Assembly (NCBI RefSeq): GCF_000372965.1
Contig: NZ_KB890025.1
Location: 419,524 to 434,225 of the forward strand
Length of the DNA stretch: 14,702 bases
Source of the DNA: Hoeflea sp. 108
GTDB taxonomy: Bacteria > Pseudomonadota > Alphaproteobacteria > Rhizobiales > Rhizobiaceae
Direction of reading: 5' to 3'
The first letter of the stretch is position 1, and each line of letters starts with the position of its first letter. The position numbers and the translations under genes were made by a program. This document shows positions 1 to 5,899 of the stretch, one piece after another. Under the pieces are notes generated by a model, which saw only the letters and a program-made list of their open reading frames with translations, did no database searches and was not told the DNA's origin.

Positions 1-795
1 GAGATCCACACCTCGATGGAAGCCGGCCCGATGGTGCGCAAGGGCGACATGAAGCAGGCGCCGTGGATCAATGCCTATGAGGCCTGGAATGTCGACACCG
101 GGCTCGAATGCGGCCTGTCGGGCCATGCCCAGATCGGCAAGGGCATGTGGGCGATGCCCGATCTGATGGCAGCGATGCTGGAGCAGAAGATCGCCCATCC
201 GAAGGCCGGCGCCAACACAGCCTGGGTGCCGTCGCCGACGGCAGCGACGCTGCATGCCACCCACTACCACAAGGTCGACGTGCACCAGGTGCAGGCCGAG
301 CTGAAGAGCCGGCCCAAGGCGCGTCTCGACGACATCCTGTCGGTGCCTGTGGTCGTTCGTCCCAACTGGACGCCCGACGAGATCCAGCGCGAGCTCGACA
401 ACAACGCGCAAGGCATTCTCGGCTATGTCGTGCGCTGGATCGACCAGGGCGTCGGCTGCTCGAAGGTGCCAGACATCAACGACGTCGGGCTGATGGAAGA
501 CCGCGCCACCTTGCGCATTTCCTCCCAGCACATCGCCAACTGGCTGCGTCATGACGTCTGCTCGCACATCCAGGTGATGGACTCGCTGCAGCGCATGGCA
601 GCCATCGTCGACCGCCAGAATGTCGGCGATCCGCTCTACCGACCGATGGCGCCCGAGTTCGACCAGTCGACCGCCTTCCGTGCTGCCTGCGATCTCGTCT
701 TTGAAGGCCGCGCCCAGCCCAATGGCTACACCGAACCGGTGCTCCACAAGCGCAGGCTCGAGCTCAAGGCGAAGATGAGCAAACGCGCCGGCTGA
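1..795 (+). CDS. glcB: Malate synthase G, C-terminal part (5' end outside window)
   Basis: Malate synthase G condenses glyoxylate with acetyl-CoA to give malate in the cytosol, the exit step of glycolate/glyoxylate use. The reading frame is open from base 1 and ends with TGA at 793-795, leaving 264 residues of a protein that is usually about 720 long, so roughly the last third is here. Visible family signatures include IHTSMEAGPMVRKG at the window edge, WVPSPTAATLHATHYH, the LMEDRATLRISSQHIANWL block that by family knowledge carries the catalytic aspartate, and the C-terminal tail DPLYRPMAPEF...NGYTEPVLHKRRLELKA. No frameshift is seen. The first in-frame ATG (base 16) is internal and not a start. 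A glcG-like gene follows, as in glc loci of other bacteria, which supports the call. Confidence 0.95.
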   Translation, partial: EIHTSMEAGPMVRKGDMKQAPWINAYEAWNVDTGLECGLSGHAQIGKGMWAMPDLMAAMLEQKIAHPKAGANTAWVPSPTAATLHATHYHKVDVHQVQAELKSRPKARLDDILSVPVVVRPNWTPDEIQRELDNNAQGILGYVVRWIDQGVGCSKVPDINDVGLMEDRATLRISSQHIANWLRHDVCSHIQVMDSLQRMAAIVDRQNVGDPLYRPMAPEFDQSTAFRAACDLVFEGRAQPNGYTEPVLHKRRLELKAKMSKRAG

Positions 796-827
796 CCCAG
801 CGGCGTTGAGAGCTGGCGCTCGACGTT

Positions 828-1003
828 GCCCCTCTCTGCCCTGCCGGGCATCTCCCCCTCAAGGGGGGAGATCAGTCGCGTCACCGGCAGTGCCCATCCT
901 GGCCGGCCGAAAGGTGCAGCACCGGAGCCTCGGCGATTGGCCGCGGCGCCGGTGAAGGCCTGATCTCCCCCAGGGGGAGTTTGGCCGCCAGGCCAGAGGG
1001 GCG
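828..1003. repeat. Palindromic intergenic repeat of rhizobial type (RIME-like) between glcB and glcG
   Basis: This fills most of the 310-base gap between the two neighbouring genes, where no coding region is credible. It is built of nested inverted repeats. ATCTCCCCC (850-858) faces GGGGGAGAT (864-872). GGGGGAGATCAG (864-875) is the exact complement of CTGATCTCCCCC (960-971). CTCCCCC (965-971) faces GGGGGAG (973-979). The outer edges GCCCCTCT (828-835) and AGAGGGGC (995-1002) also match as inverted arms. The overall plan, an outer GCCCCTCT edge with inner CTCCCCC/GGGGGAG hairpins, resembles the short palindromic elements scattered between genes of Mesorhizobium and Sinorhizobium. That family assignment is from memory. 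Transcribed, it would fold strongly and may attenuate or stabilise glcB mRNA. Confidence 0.7.
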
Positions 1004-1105
1004 AACAAGCGCCCCGACGTCAGAATCTGCGGACCCGCGTGATCGCTCGAACCGCTAACCAGTGCCCCTAGACCCACAAGCCTCATCAATCCCTTGGAGA
1101 AAAAC

Positions 1106-1537
1106 ATGACCGAACTGACGCTCGCTGCCGCAAACACCATCATCGCAGCGGCCCTTGCCAAGGGTGCCGAGGCCAGGATGAAACCGCTGACGGTCGCCGT
1201 GCTCGACGCCGGCGGCCATCTCAAGGCGTTCCAGAAGCAGGATGGCGCCTCGATGCTGCGTTATGAGATCGCCTCAGGAAAGGCGTATGGCGCGCTGGCA
1301 GTCGGCATGGGCTCGCGCTGGCTCGACCAGACGGCGAAGGAGCGGCCGCACTTCATGGAAGGGCTCAACGCCGTTTCCGGCGGCCGCATCGTGCCGGTTC
1401 CCGGCGGCGTGCTCATCCGCGACGCATCAGGCAAGCTCCTCGGCGCCATCGGCATCACCGGCGACACCTCTGATAACGACGAACTCGCGGCCATCGCAGG
1501 TATCGAGGCAGCGGGGCTCAGGCATCAGGCTGCTTGA
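1106..1537 (+). CDS. glcG: GlcG/HbpS family protein (DUF336), probably heme- or cofactor-binding
   Basis: This is a 143-residue single-domain protein of the GlcG/HbpS family. Members occur next to glycolate oxidase and malate synthase genes and in some cases bind heme; the role in glycolate use is not settled. Family features are the N-terminal helix LTLAAANTIIAAALAKGAE, the strand TVAVLDAGGHLKAFQKQDGAS, the helix with SGKAYGALAVGM, and the closing block GGRIVPVPGGVLIRDASGKLLGAIGITG followed by SDNDELAAIAGIEAAG. The ATG at 1106 is chosen because GGAGA (1096-1100) lies 5 nt upstream. An in-frame TTG at 1094 would place the start before the ribosome binding site. It follows glcB in the same direction. 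No signal peptide is seen, so it is probably cytosolic. Confidence 0.85.
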   Translation: MTELTLAAANTIIAAALAKGAEARMKPLTVAVLDAGGHLKAFQKQDGASMLRYEIASGKAYGALAVGMGSRWLDQTAKERPHFMEGLNAVSGGRIVPVPGGVLIRDASGKLLGAIGITGDTSDNDELAAIAGIEAAGLRHQAA

Positions 1538-1560
1538 AAGACGGAAGCGCATTCTTACGC

Positions 1561-1595
1561 TTGACAATTCCCAGTGTGATCATAAAGTGTGATCA
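1561..1595 (+). promoter_or_regulatory. Promoter with overlapping regulon operator (site A), driving the 1701-6888 operon
   Basis: A perfect -35 hexamer TTGACA (1561-1566) is followed after 16 nt by the -10-like TAAAGT (1583-1588). The 19-bp operator TGATCATAAAGTGTGATCA (1577-1595) covers that -10. The operator consists of two TGATCA palindromes with centres 13 bp apart, each preceded by TG, so it also reads as a TGTGATCA direct repeat. The same site recurs at 8433-8451 and 11010-11028. GCTTGACAAT (1559-1568) is shared base for base with the promoter at 10991-11000. A position over the -10 suggests repression, most likely by the GntR/FCD protein encoded at 8570. The promoter call is by eye; the -10 is weak. 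Confidence 0.7.
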
Positions 1596-1601
1596 AACTG
1601 A

Positions 1602-1615
1602 TTGATGGCAATCAA
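1602..1615. promoter_or_regulatory. FNR/FixK-type box TTGAT-N4-ATCAA
   Basis: TTGATGGCAATCAA matches the FNR/FixK/Anr consensus at all ten defined bases, and the palindrome extends one pair further on each side (1601-1616). It lies 6 nt downstream of operator A and about 85 nt before the octopine-dehydrogenase-like gene. There it could block the TTGACA promoter as a downstream repressor site, or activate a second start near 1650 if the usual -41.5 spacing applies. No matching -10 is obvious there. It is absent from the other two regulon promoters. It may be a chance match. Confidence 0.45.
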
Positions 1616-1700
1616 TTGGCGCGAGGAACGGGGAGGAGTACCTGTTCCCAGCATGACGTCGTGCGGCCGGCAGGTCGTACCTCGGCCCCCGGAGGAGAAA

Positions 1701-2789
1701 ATGAAAGTTGCAGTATTAGGCGCGGGTGCGGGCGGTGCAGCCTCGGTCGCAGAATTGGTCCAGGCCGGGCACGACGTGCACTTCTGGGCGCGGTCGGCGG
1801 AAACGCTGGAGCCGCACATCAGGTTGGGCGGCGTCGCCTATGAAGGTAAGCTCGGCGAGGGCGTCGCAAAGCCGGCGCTGATCACCACCGATCTCAAGGC
1901 GGCGATTGCAGGCGTCGATGTCGCTGTCGTCGTGCTGCCGACCTTCTCGCATTCGGCCATCGCTTCGGCGCTGGAGGCTGCCGGCTGGTCGTCGAGCAGG
2001 CCGGTTGTGCTCAATCCCGGCCACACCGGCGGCGCGCTGGAATTCGCCGAGACTTTTTCGCGCACAGGTCGTGCGGCACCTCCCGTCGTCGAATTCTCGA
2101 CGCTGACCTATGTCGCGCGCAAGTACCGCCCGGACGGCGTCACCGTGTCAGGGCGCGCCAAGCAGCTCAAGGCCGCAGCGCTCAAGGGTGGGGCCGAGGT
2201 GCTGGAGATCGCCGGCAAGCTCTATCCGGGCCTCACGCCTGTGGCCGACGTGATCGCGTCGGACCTGTCCAACGTGAACATGATCCTGCATCCGCCGGGT
2301 GCTGTTCTGGCAGCGGCCTGGGTCGAGGCGACGGGTGGAAACTTCACCTTCTACGTCGACGCAATGACCCCCGGCGTCGCCCGCGTCATGAAGCAGCTCG
2401 ACGACGAGCGTCTGGCGGTCGCCAGGGCCTTTGGACATGATCTGCCCAATCTGGTCGAGGAGATGAAGCTGCTCGGCACCGTCGAGGCCGACGTGACCGA
2501 CACCAGCGATTTCCGCGCCGCGATCGCGGGCGGCGAGGCCAACAAGCGCATCAAGGGCCCGGATTCGCTCGAATACCGCTACTACAAGGAAGACTTCGGC
2601 CACGGGCTGCTGCCGTTCCTCGAATTCGCCAGGATTGCCGGCGTCGATACGCCTGTGGCGCATTCGCTCTACAGCTTGGCACAGATCGCCGTCGGCACCG
2701 ATTACCGCAAGGGCGGCCGCACCGCCGAGGCAATGGGCATCGCCGGCATGACCAAGGCCCAGGTGATCGAGAAGGTGAGAGCGAAATGA
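1701..2789 (+). CDS. NAD(P)-dependent octopine/nopaline dehydrogenase family protein
   Basis: This 362-residue protein belongs to the opine dehydrogenase family, which reversibly joins or cleaves an amino acid and an alpha-keto acid through a secondary amine with NAD(P)H. The N-terminal Rossmann nucleotide-binding motif GAGAGG (residues 7-12) follows the usual first strand KVAVL. NPGHTGG (105-111) is typical of the family. His197 in NVNMILHPP sits where octopine dehydrogenase has its catalytic histidine. The C-terminal helical domain (about 200-362) carries the family's YRYYKEDFGHGLLPFLEFARIAG stretch. ATG 1701 is chosen because GGAGGAG (1691-1697) lies just upstream; an in-frame ATG at 1605 has no ribosome binding site and overlaps the operator region. 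Its stop overlaps the next start by 4 nt (ATGA). Linked amidohydrolases suggest catabolic oxidation of a secondary amine, but direction and substrate are unknown. Confidence 0.85.
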   Translation: MKVAVLGAGAGGAASVAELVQAGHDVHFWARSAETLEPHIRLGGVAYEGKLGEGVAKPALITTDLKAAIAGVDVAVVVLPTFSHSAIASALEAAGWSSSRPVVLNPGHTGGALEFAETFSRTGRAAPPVVEFSTLTYVARKYRPDGVTVSGRAKQLKAAALKGGAEVLEIAGKLYPGLTPVADVIASDLSNVNMILHPPGAVLAAAWVEATGGNFTFYVDAMTPGVARVMKQLDDERLAVARAFGHDLPNLVEEMKLLGTVEADVTDTSDFRAAIAGGEANKRIKGPDSLEYRYYKEDFGHGLLPFLEFARIAGVDTPVAHSLYSLAQIAVGTDYRKGGRTAEAMGIAGMTKAQVIEKVRAK

Positions 2790-3673
2790 GCTGGAACAAC
2801 ACCACCATCGCCGTCGTTGCCGGTGACGCCCGCGAACAGGAAATCGCCCGTTGTGCAGTGCGCGCCGGCGCCACCGTCCGTGCCTATGGTTTCCCATGGC
2901 CTGACGAGGGCATCGAAGGCGTCTACCACGCCAAGGACGCCGCCGATGCGCTCAAGGGGGCCGACATCGCCCTGTTCCCGATCCCCGGCATCACCGCGGA
3001 AGGCGCGCTGTTTGCGCCGAAGTGCCCTGAGAAGATCATCCCGACCCGCGAGATGCTTGATGGTATGAACAAGCCTGCTCATATCATCCTCGGCTGGGCC
3101 GACGCCAATCTGAAGGCTCATTGCGAGGCCCTCGGCATTACGCTGCACGAGTATGAATGGGACGTCGATCTGATGCTGCTGCGCGGCCCGGCGATTGTCG
3201 AAGGTGTGCTCAAGGTGATCATCGAGAACACCCAGATCACCATCCACAAGTCCAACATCTGCCTGGTCGGGCAGGGCACAATTGGCTCGCTTTTGACCAA
3301 CACGCTGGTGGCGCTCGGCGCCCATGTCCATGTCGCTGCGCGCAATCCGGTTCAGCGTGCAGCGGCTTACGCCGCAGGCGCGGAATCGCTGACGCTCGAA
3401 CAGTTGCCCGAATTCCTGCCCAAGATGGACATCGTCATCGGCAGCGTGCCGAAGCGGCTGCTCGATCGTGACCAGCTGAAGCTGTTGCCCAAGCACGCGC
3501 TGCTGGTCGATGTCGCGGCGCCGCCCGGCACCATCGATAGGGAGGCGGCTGCCGAGCTGGGGCTGAAGGCGATCTGGGCTCGCGGCATGGGCGCTCGCGC
3601 CCCGATCACCGTCGGCCGCAGTCAGTGGAGCGGCATCTCGAGGCGCATCGAAGGCATTTTGGAGCAGAAGTGA
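2786..3673 (+). CDS. Dipicolinate synthase subunit A-like protein (DpaA/SpoVFA family)
   Basis: This 295-residue protein resembles Bacillus SpoVFA/DpaA along its whole length. In sporulating bacteria that subunit acts with DpaB to convert a dihydrodipicolinate-level precursor to dipicolinate. Shared marks are the N-terminal IAVVAGDAREQEIAR (about residues 8-22, compare IAVIGGDARQLEI in Bacillus), a VEGVLKVIIENTQITIHKS segment (compare VEGTIMLAIQHTDYTIHGS), and the second Rossmann motif GQGTIG (162-167) in CLVGQGTIGSLLTNTLVALG, then GAHVHVAARNP. Length matches the family (near 297). There is no DpaB flavoprotein gene beside it and no sporulation gene in the window, so spore dipicolinate production is unlikely. 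It is coupled to the dehydrogenase gene upstream by a 4-nt overlap and its stop overlaps the next start by 1 nt. It is probably an NAD(P)-dependent oxidoreductase on a related cyclic imino or amino acid; this is inference. Confidence 0.8.
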   Translation: MSWNNTTIAVVAGDAREQEIARCAVRAGATVRAYGFPWPDEGIEGVYHAKDAADALKGADIALFPIPGITAEGALFAPKCPEKIIPTREMLDGMNKPAHIILGWADANLKAHCEALGITLHEYEWDVDLMLLRGPAIVEGVLKVIIENTQITIHKSNICLVGQGTIGSLLTNTLVALGAHVHVAARNPVQRAAAYAAGAESLTLEQLPEFLPKMDIVIGSVPKRLLDRDQLKLLPKHALLVDVAAPPGTIDREAAAELGLKAIWARGMGARAPITVGRSQWSGISRRIEGILEQK

Positions 3674-5019
3674 TGAAGGCGGATCTGGTCATCAAGAACG
3701 CGCGCGTGGTTCGCCACGACGGCGAATTCCACGGCGGCGTCGCGGTCAAGGACGGCAAAATCGTGCTGACCGGAGCCGACGAGGTGCTGCCGGACGCAAC
3801 CCGCACCATCGATGCCGAGGGCAAGGTGCTCATGCCGGGCCTGATCGACCCGCATTGCCATCTCGGCGTGAAGTTCCCCTATCCTGAGGACATGCGCACC
3901 GAGACGGCGGCAGCTGCCTCAGGCGGTGTCACCACCGCGCTGCTCTACATCCGCAACCTCAAGGAATCCTATCTGCCGTTCTACGAGGAGCGGAAGGCGC
4001 TGGGCGAGGAGAACTCGGTCATCGATTTCGGCTTCCACTTCGGCATCCAGCGCGAGGAACACATCGCCGAAATCCCCGAGATCGTCGCCAAGACCGGGGT
4101 GAAGTCGTTCAAGTGCTATTTCGGCTACGAGCCAGACAATCCGATCGGCATCGTGCCGGCGACGGATGGCTGGGTCTATGCGGCGATGCGCATCCTGTCG
4201 AAGATTCCCGGCGGCGTGATCAACGTTCACTGCGAGAACACCCAGATCGCCTCGTGGATCAAGAAAGAGATCGCCGCGACCGGTCGCCAGGACCTCGGCG
4301 CTTACACCGAATCGCGTCCGGCCTTCTGCGAGGTCGAAACCATCAGGCGCATGATCTTCCTCGCCGAGAAGACCGGCTGCTCGCTGCATCTGGTGCATAC
4401 GTCTGTCGGCATGGGCCCGGTGCTGGCCGCCGAGGCGCAGGCGCGCGGCGTGCATGTCACCGTCGAGACCTGCCCGCATTACCTGACGCGCACCTGCTAT
4501 GACGAGGATCTGGACATGCGCGCCAAGATCTCGCCGCCGCTGCGCGATCGCAACGAGCTCGAAGGCCTGTGGGCCGGCATGCTCAACGGTTCGGTCTACA
4601 GCCTGGGCACTGACCATGTGCCCTTCCTGCCCAAGAAGCTTGAGGACCTGTGGACGGAATTCCCCGGTGTCGTCAGCTTCCCATGGGAGCTGTCTTTGAT
4701 GCTGCATTTCGGGGTGCACCAGCGCGGGCTGCCGCTCAGTCGCCTGGTCGAGCTCAACTCGTTCAACCCGGCGCGCCGCTTCGGGCTGTGGCCACGCAAG
4801 GGCCATATCGATGTCGGCTTCGATGCCGACCTCGTGCTGGTGGACCTCGACGAGGAACGCACGGTCGCGCACACGGGCAAGGGCACCTGCATCTATGAGG
4901 GCTGGAAGCTTAGGGGATGGCCTGTCATGACCATCGCCCGCGGCGACGTGGTCTACGAAAACGGCGTGGTTGCCGAGAGCAACTATGGCCGCGGCCGCTG
5001 CGTGACGGTGCCGTCATGA
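3673..5019 (+). CDS. Dihydropyrimidinase/hydantoinase/allantoinase-type amidohydrolase
   Basis: This 448-residue cytosolic metal-dependent hydrolase belongs to the cyclic amidohydrolase group, which opens a ring amide or ureide bond. All expected metal ligands are present: His61 and His63 in DPHCHLG, Lys147 in SFKCYFGY (the carbamylated lysine position), His186 in VHCEN, His242 in LVHTS and Asp314 in LGTDHVPF. ETCPHYLT (265-272) is the dihydropyrimidinase/allantoinase signature. The C-terminal strand domain (from about 390) carries GFDADLVLVDLDEERTV and ends in a beta-rich cap. The ATG at 3673 overlaps the previous stop (TGATG); an in-frame upstream start would run into the preceding gene. 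The exact substrate cannot be read from sequence; dihydropyrimidine, hydantoin, allantoin and lactam rings are all possible. Binuclear zinc loading may depend on the CobW protein at 9800. Confidence 0.88.
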   Translation: MKADLVIKNARVVRHDGEFHGGVAVKDGKIVLTGADEVLPDATRTIDAEGKVLMPGLIDPHCHLGVKFPYPEDMRTETAAAASGGVTTALLYIRNLKESYLPFYEERKALGEENSVIDFGFHFGIQREEHIAEIPEIVAKTGVKSFKCYFGYEPDNPIGIVPATDGWVYAAMRILSKIPGGVINVHCENTQIASWIKKEIAATGRQDLGAYTESRPAFCEVETIRRMIFLAEKTGCSLHLVHTSVGMGPVLAAEAQARGVHVTVETCPHYLTRTCYDEDLDMRAKISPPLRDRNELEGLWAGMLNGSVYSLGTDHVPFLPKKLEDLWTEFPGVVSFPWELSLMLHFGVHQRGLPLSRLVELNSFNPARRFGLWPRKGHIDVGFDADLVLVDLDEERTVAHTGKGTCIYEGWKLRGWPVMTIARGDVVYENGVVAESNYGRGRCVTVPS

Positions 5020-5699
5020 CCCAAGGGGTCTCCGACCAGCTCGACCTGGCCGGCCGCATCTCGCTGGCACCGACGCGTCTGCCGGTGCGCGAAGCGGTCG
5101 ACAGGATCGTCGCTCGCAAGGCGACGATCCGCCAGGAGAGGTTGTCGGGGATCCATAACCCATGGGGCCACTGCATCGGCCTGACCGATCCCTGGAGCTT
5201 TCTCGACCTGTGCGAGAGCGATCTTGTGATCGACGCCGCGATAAAGATCATCGGAGCTGACGTTATCCTCTGGGACAGTGAGCTGTTCGCCGAAGTTGGT
5301 CACTACGGCGAGTTTGTCGCCCAGGGCCGTGAAGGCCGCTACTGGCCGGTGACGCCGCTGGCGGGCGTCGTGGTGCTGGCGGCTGTCAGTAGGGAGAAGC
5401 CGGTAATCAAGGCAGTCCGGCTGGAGGAGATAGATCCCGACGTGCTCGCCGGTTTCGACCCGTCGGAGCCGCTCTACGTCGTCAGGCTGATGCCGGCGAC
5501 GAGCCGCTTCGAGCGCGATCCGAACCATCCGGCCAACCGTGCCTGCATGGAAGAGCAGGTGCTGGTCAATTATTCGAACCGCCCGTTGTGGCTGCTTTCG
5601 GGCGCCGATCGGGCCAACAACGATCTGGTTTCGGGTTTTGCACCCGCCGTGCCCGTCTGGGCCTCCGGTGCCATGCCCAGCGAAAGAGAGGAGAAATAG
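5016..5699 (+). CDS. Uncharacterised protein, faint PhyH (phytanoyl-CoA dioxygenase)-like resemblance
   Basis: This 227-residue protein starts at ATG 5016, overlapping the upstream stop by 4 nt (ATGA), and is therefore translationally coupled in the operon. I do not recognise it with certainty. The segment IIGADVILWDSELF (78-91) looks like the strand that precedes the iron-binding motif in PhyH-type Fe(II)/2-oxoglutarate dioxygenases, and SNRPLWLLSGADRANNDLV near the C-terminus resembles the closing strand region of that fold. No HxD iron motif follows the first segment: the sequence continues EVGHYGEFVAQGREGRYWPVTPLAGVVVLAA. If it is PhyH-like it is short and probably not a standard dioxygenase. 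It could be a substrate-binding or isomerase-like relative, or an unrelated fold. No signal peptide or membrane segment is seen. GAGGAG (5688-5693) inside its 3' end serves the next gene. Confidence 0.7.
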   Translation: MTQGVSDQLDLAGRISLAPTRLPVREAVDRIVARKATIRQERLSGIHNPWGHCIGLTDPWSFLDLCESDLVIDAAIKIIGADVILWDSELFAEVGHYGEFVAQGREGRYWPVTPLAGVVVLAAVSREKPVIKAVRLEEIDPDVLAGFDPSEPLYVVRLMPATSRFERDPNHPANRACMEEQVLVNYSNRPLWLLSGADRANNDLVSGFAPAVPVWASGAMPSEREEK

Positions 5700-5701
5700 C
5701 A

Positions 5702-5899
5702 ATGCCGTTCGTCGTCGTAGAGATGTGGGAGGGGCGCACTGTCGAGCAGAAGCGCAACCTCGTGAAAGCCATCACCAAGGCCATGGTCGAGGAGGCCGCC
5801 TGCAAGCCCGATCACCTGCATGTGGTGATCCATGAGACGCCCAAGGACAGCTGGGGTCGCGGCGGCGTGCTCGGCATCGACATGGTGGAGCACAAGTGA
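5702..5899 (+). CDS. 4-oxalocrotonate tautomerase-like small protein
   Basis: This 65-residue tautomerase-superfamily protein is the right length for a 4-OT monomer (about 62). After removal of the initiator Met it exposes Pro1, the general base that shuttles a proton in keto-enol or enamine-imine tautomerisation. Arg11 of 4-OT is kept (in WEGRTVEQKRNLV). The position of Arg39 is held by His (HLHVVIHE), so substrate handling differs from classical 4-OT. The C-terminal DSWGRGGVLG block is typical of the family, which assembles as hexamers or related oligomers in the cytosol. GAGGAG (5688-5693) gives an 8-nt spacing to ATG 5702. It starts 2 nt after the upstream stop and its TGA overlaps the next ATG by 1 nt. 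Likely role: interconverting an enol/keto or enamine/imine intermediate of the pathway. Confidence 0.88.
   Translation: MPFVVVEMWEGRTVEQKRNLVKAITKAMVEEAACKPDHLHVVIHETPKDSWGRGGVLGIDMVEHK

Noticed and set aside
859..1224. Open frame on the minus strand over the glcB-glcG gap and glcG start
   Set aside because: It runs through the palindromic repeat and antisense to glcG, with no motif and no ribosome binding site. It is a high-GC shadow frame.
1575..1595. Operator A as a CRP site (TGTGA-N6-TCACA)
   Set aside because: TGTGA occurs twice in the same orientation, with no TCACA at the required distance. The fixed 13-bp repeat shared with two other promoters explains it better.
1701..2789. Opine-metallophore (staphylopine/pseudopaline type) biosynthesis
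   Set aside because: That system needs a nicotianamine-synthase-like gene and a metallophore exporter or receptor, none of which is in the window.
2148..2897. Long minus-strand frame opposite the octopine-dehydrogenase-like gene
   Set aside because: The protein is low-complexity His/Arg-rich without motifs, while the + strand frame has a full Rossmann enzyme.
2786..3673. Spore dipicolinate synthesis locus
   Set aside because: No DpaB, no sporulation genes and an alphaproteobacterial setting; the neighbours are hydrolases and an importer.
3919..4872. 317-codon minus-strand frame opposite the amidohydrolase
   Set aside because: It is antisense to a gene with all metal ligands intact. Its composition is typical of the reverse frame of GC-rich coding DNA.
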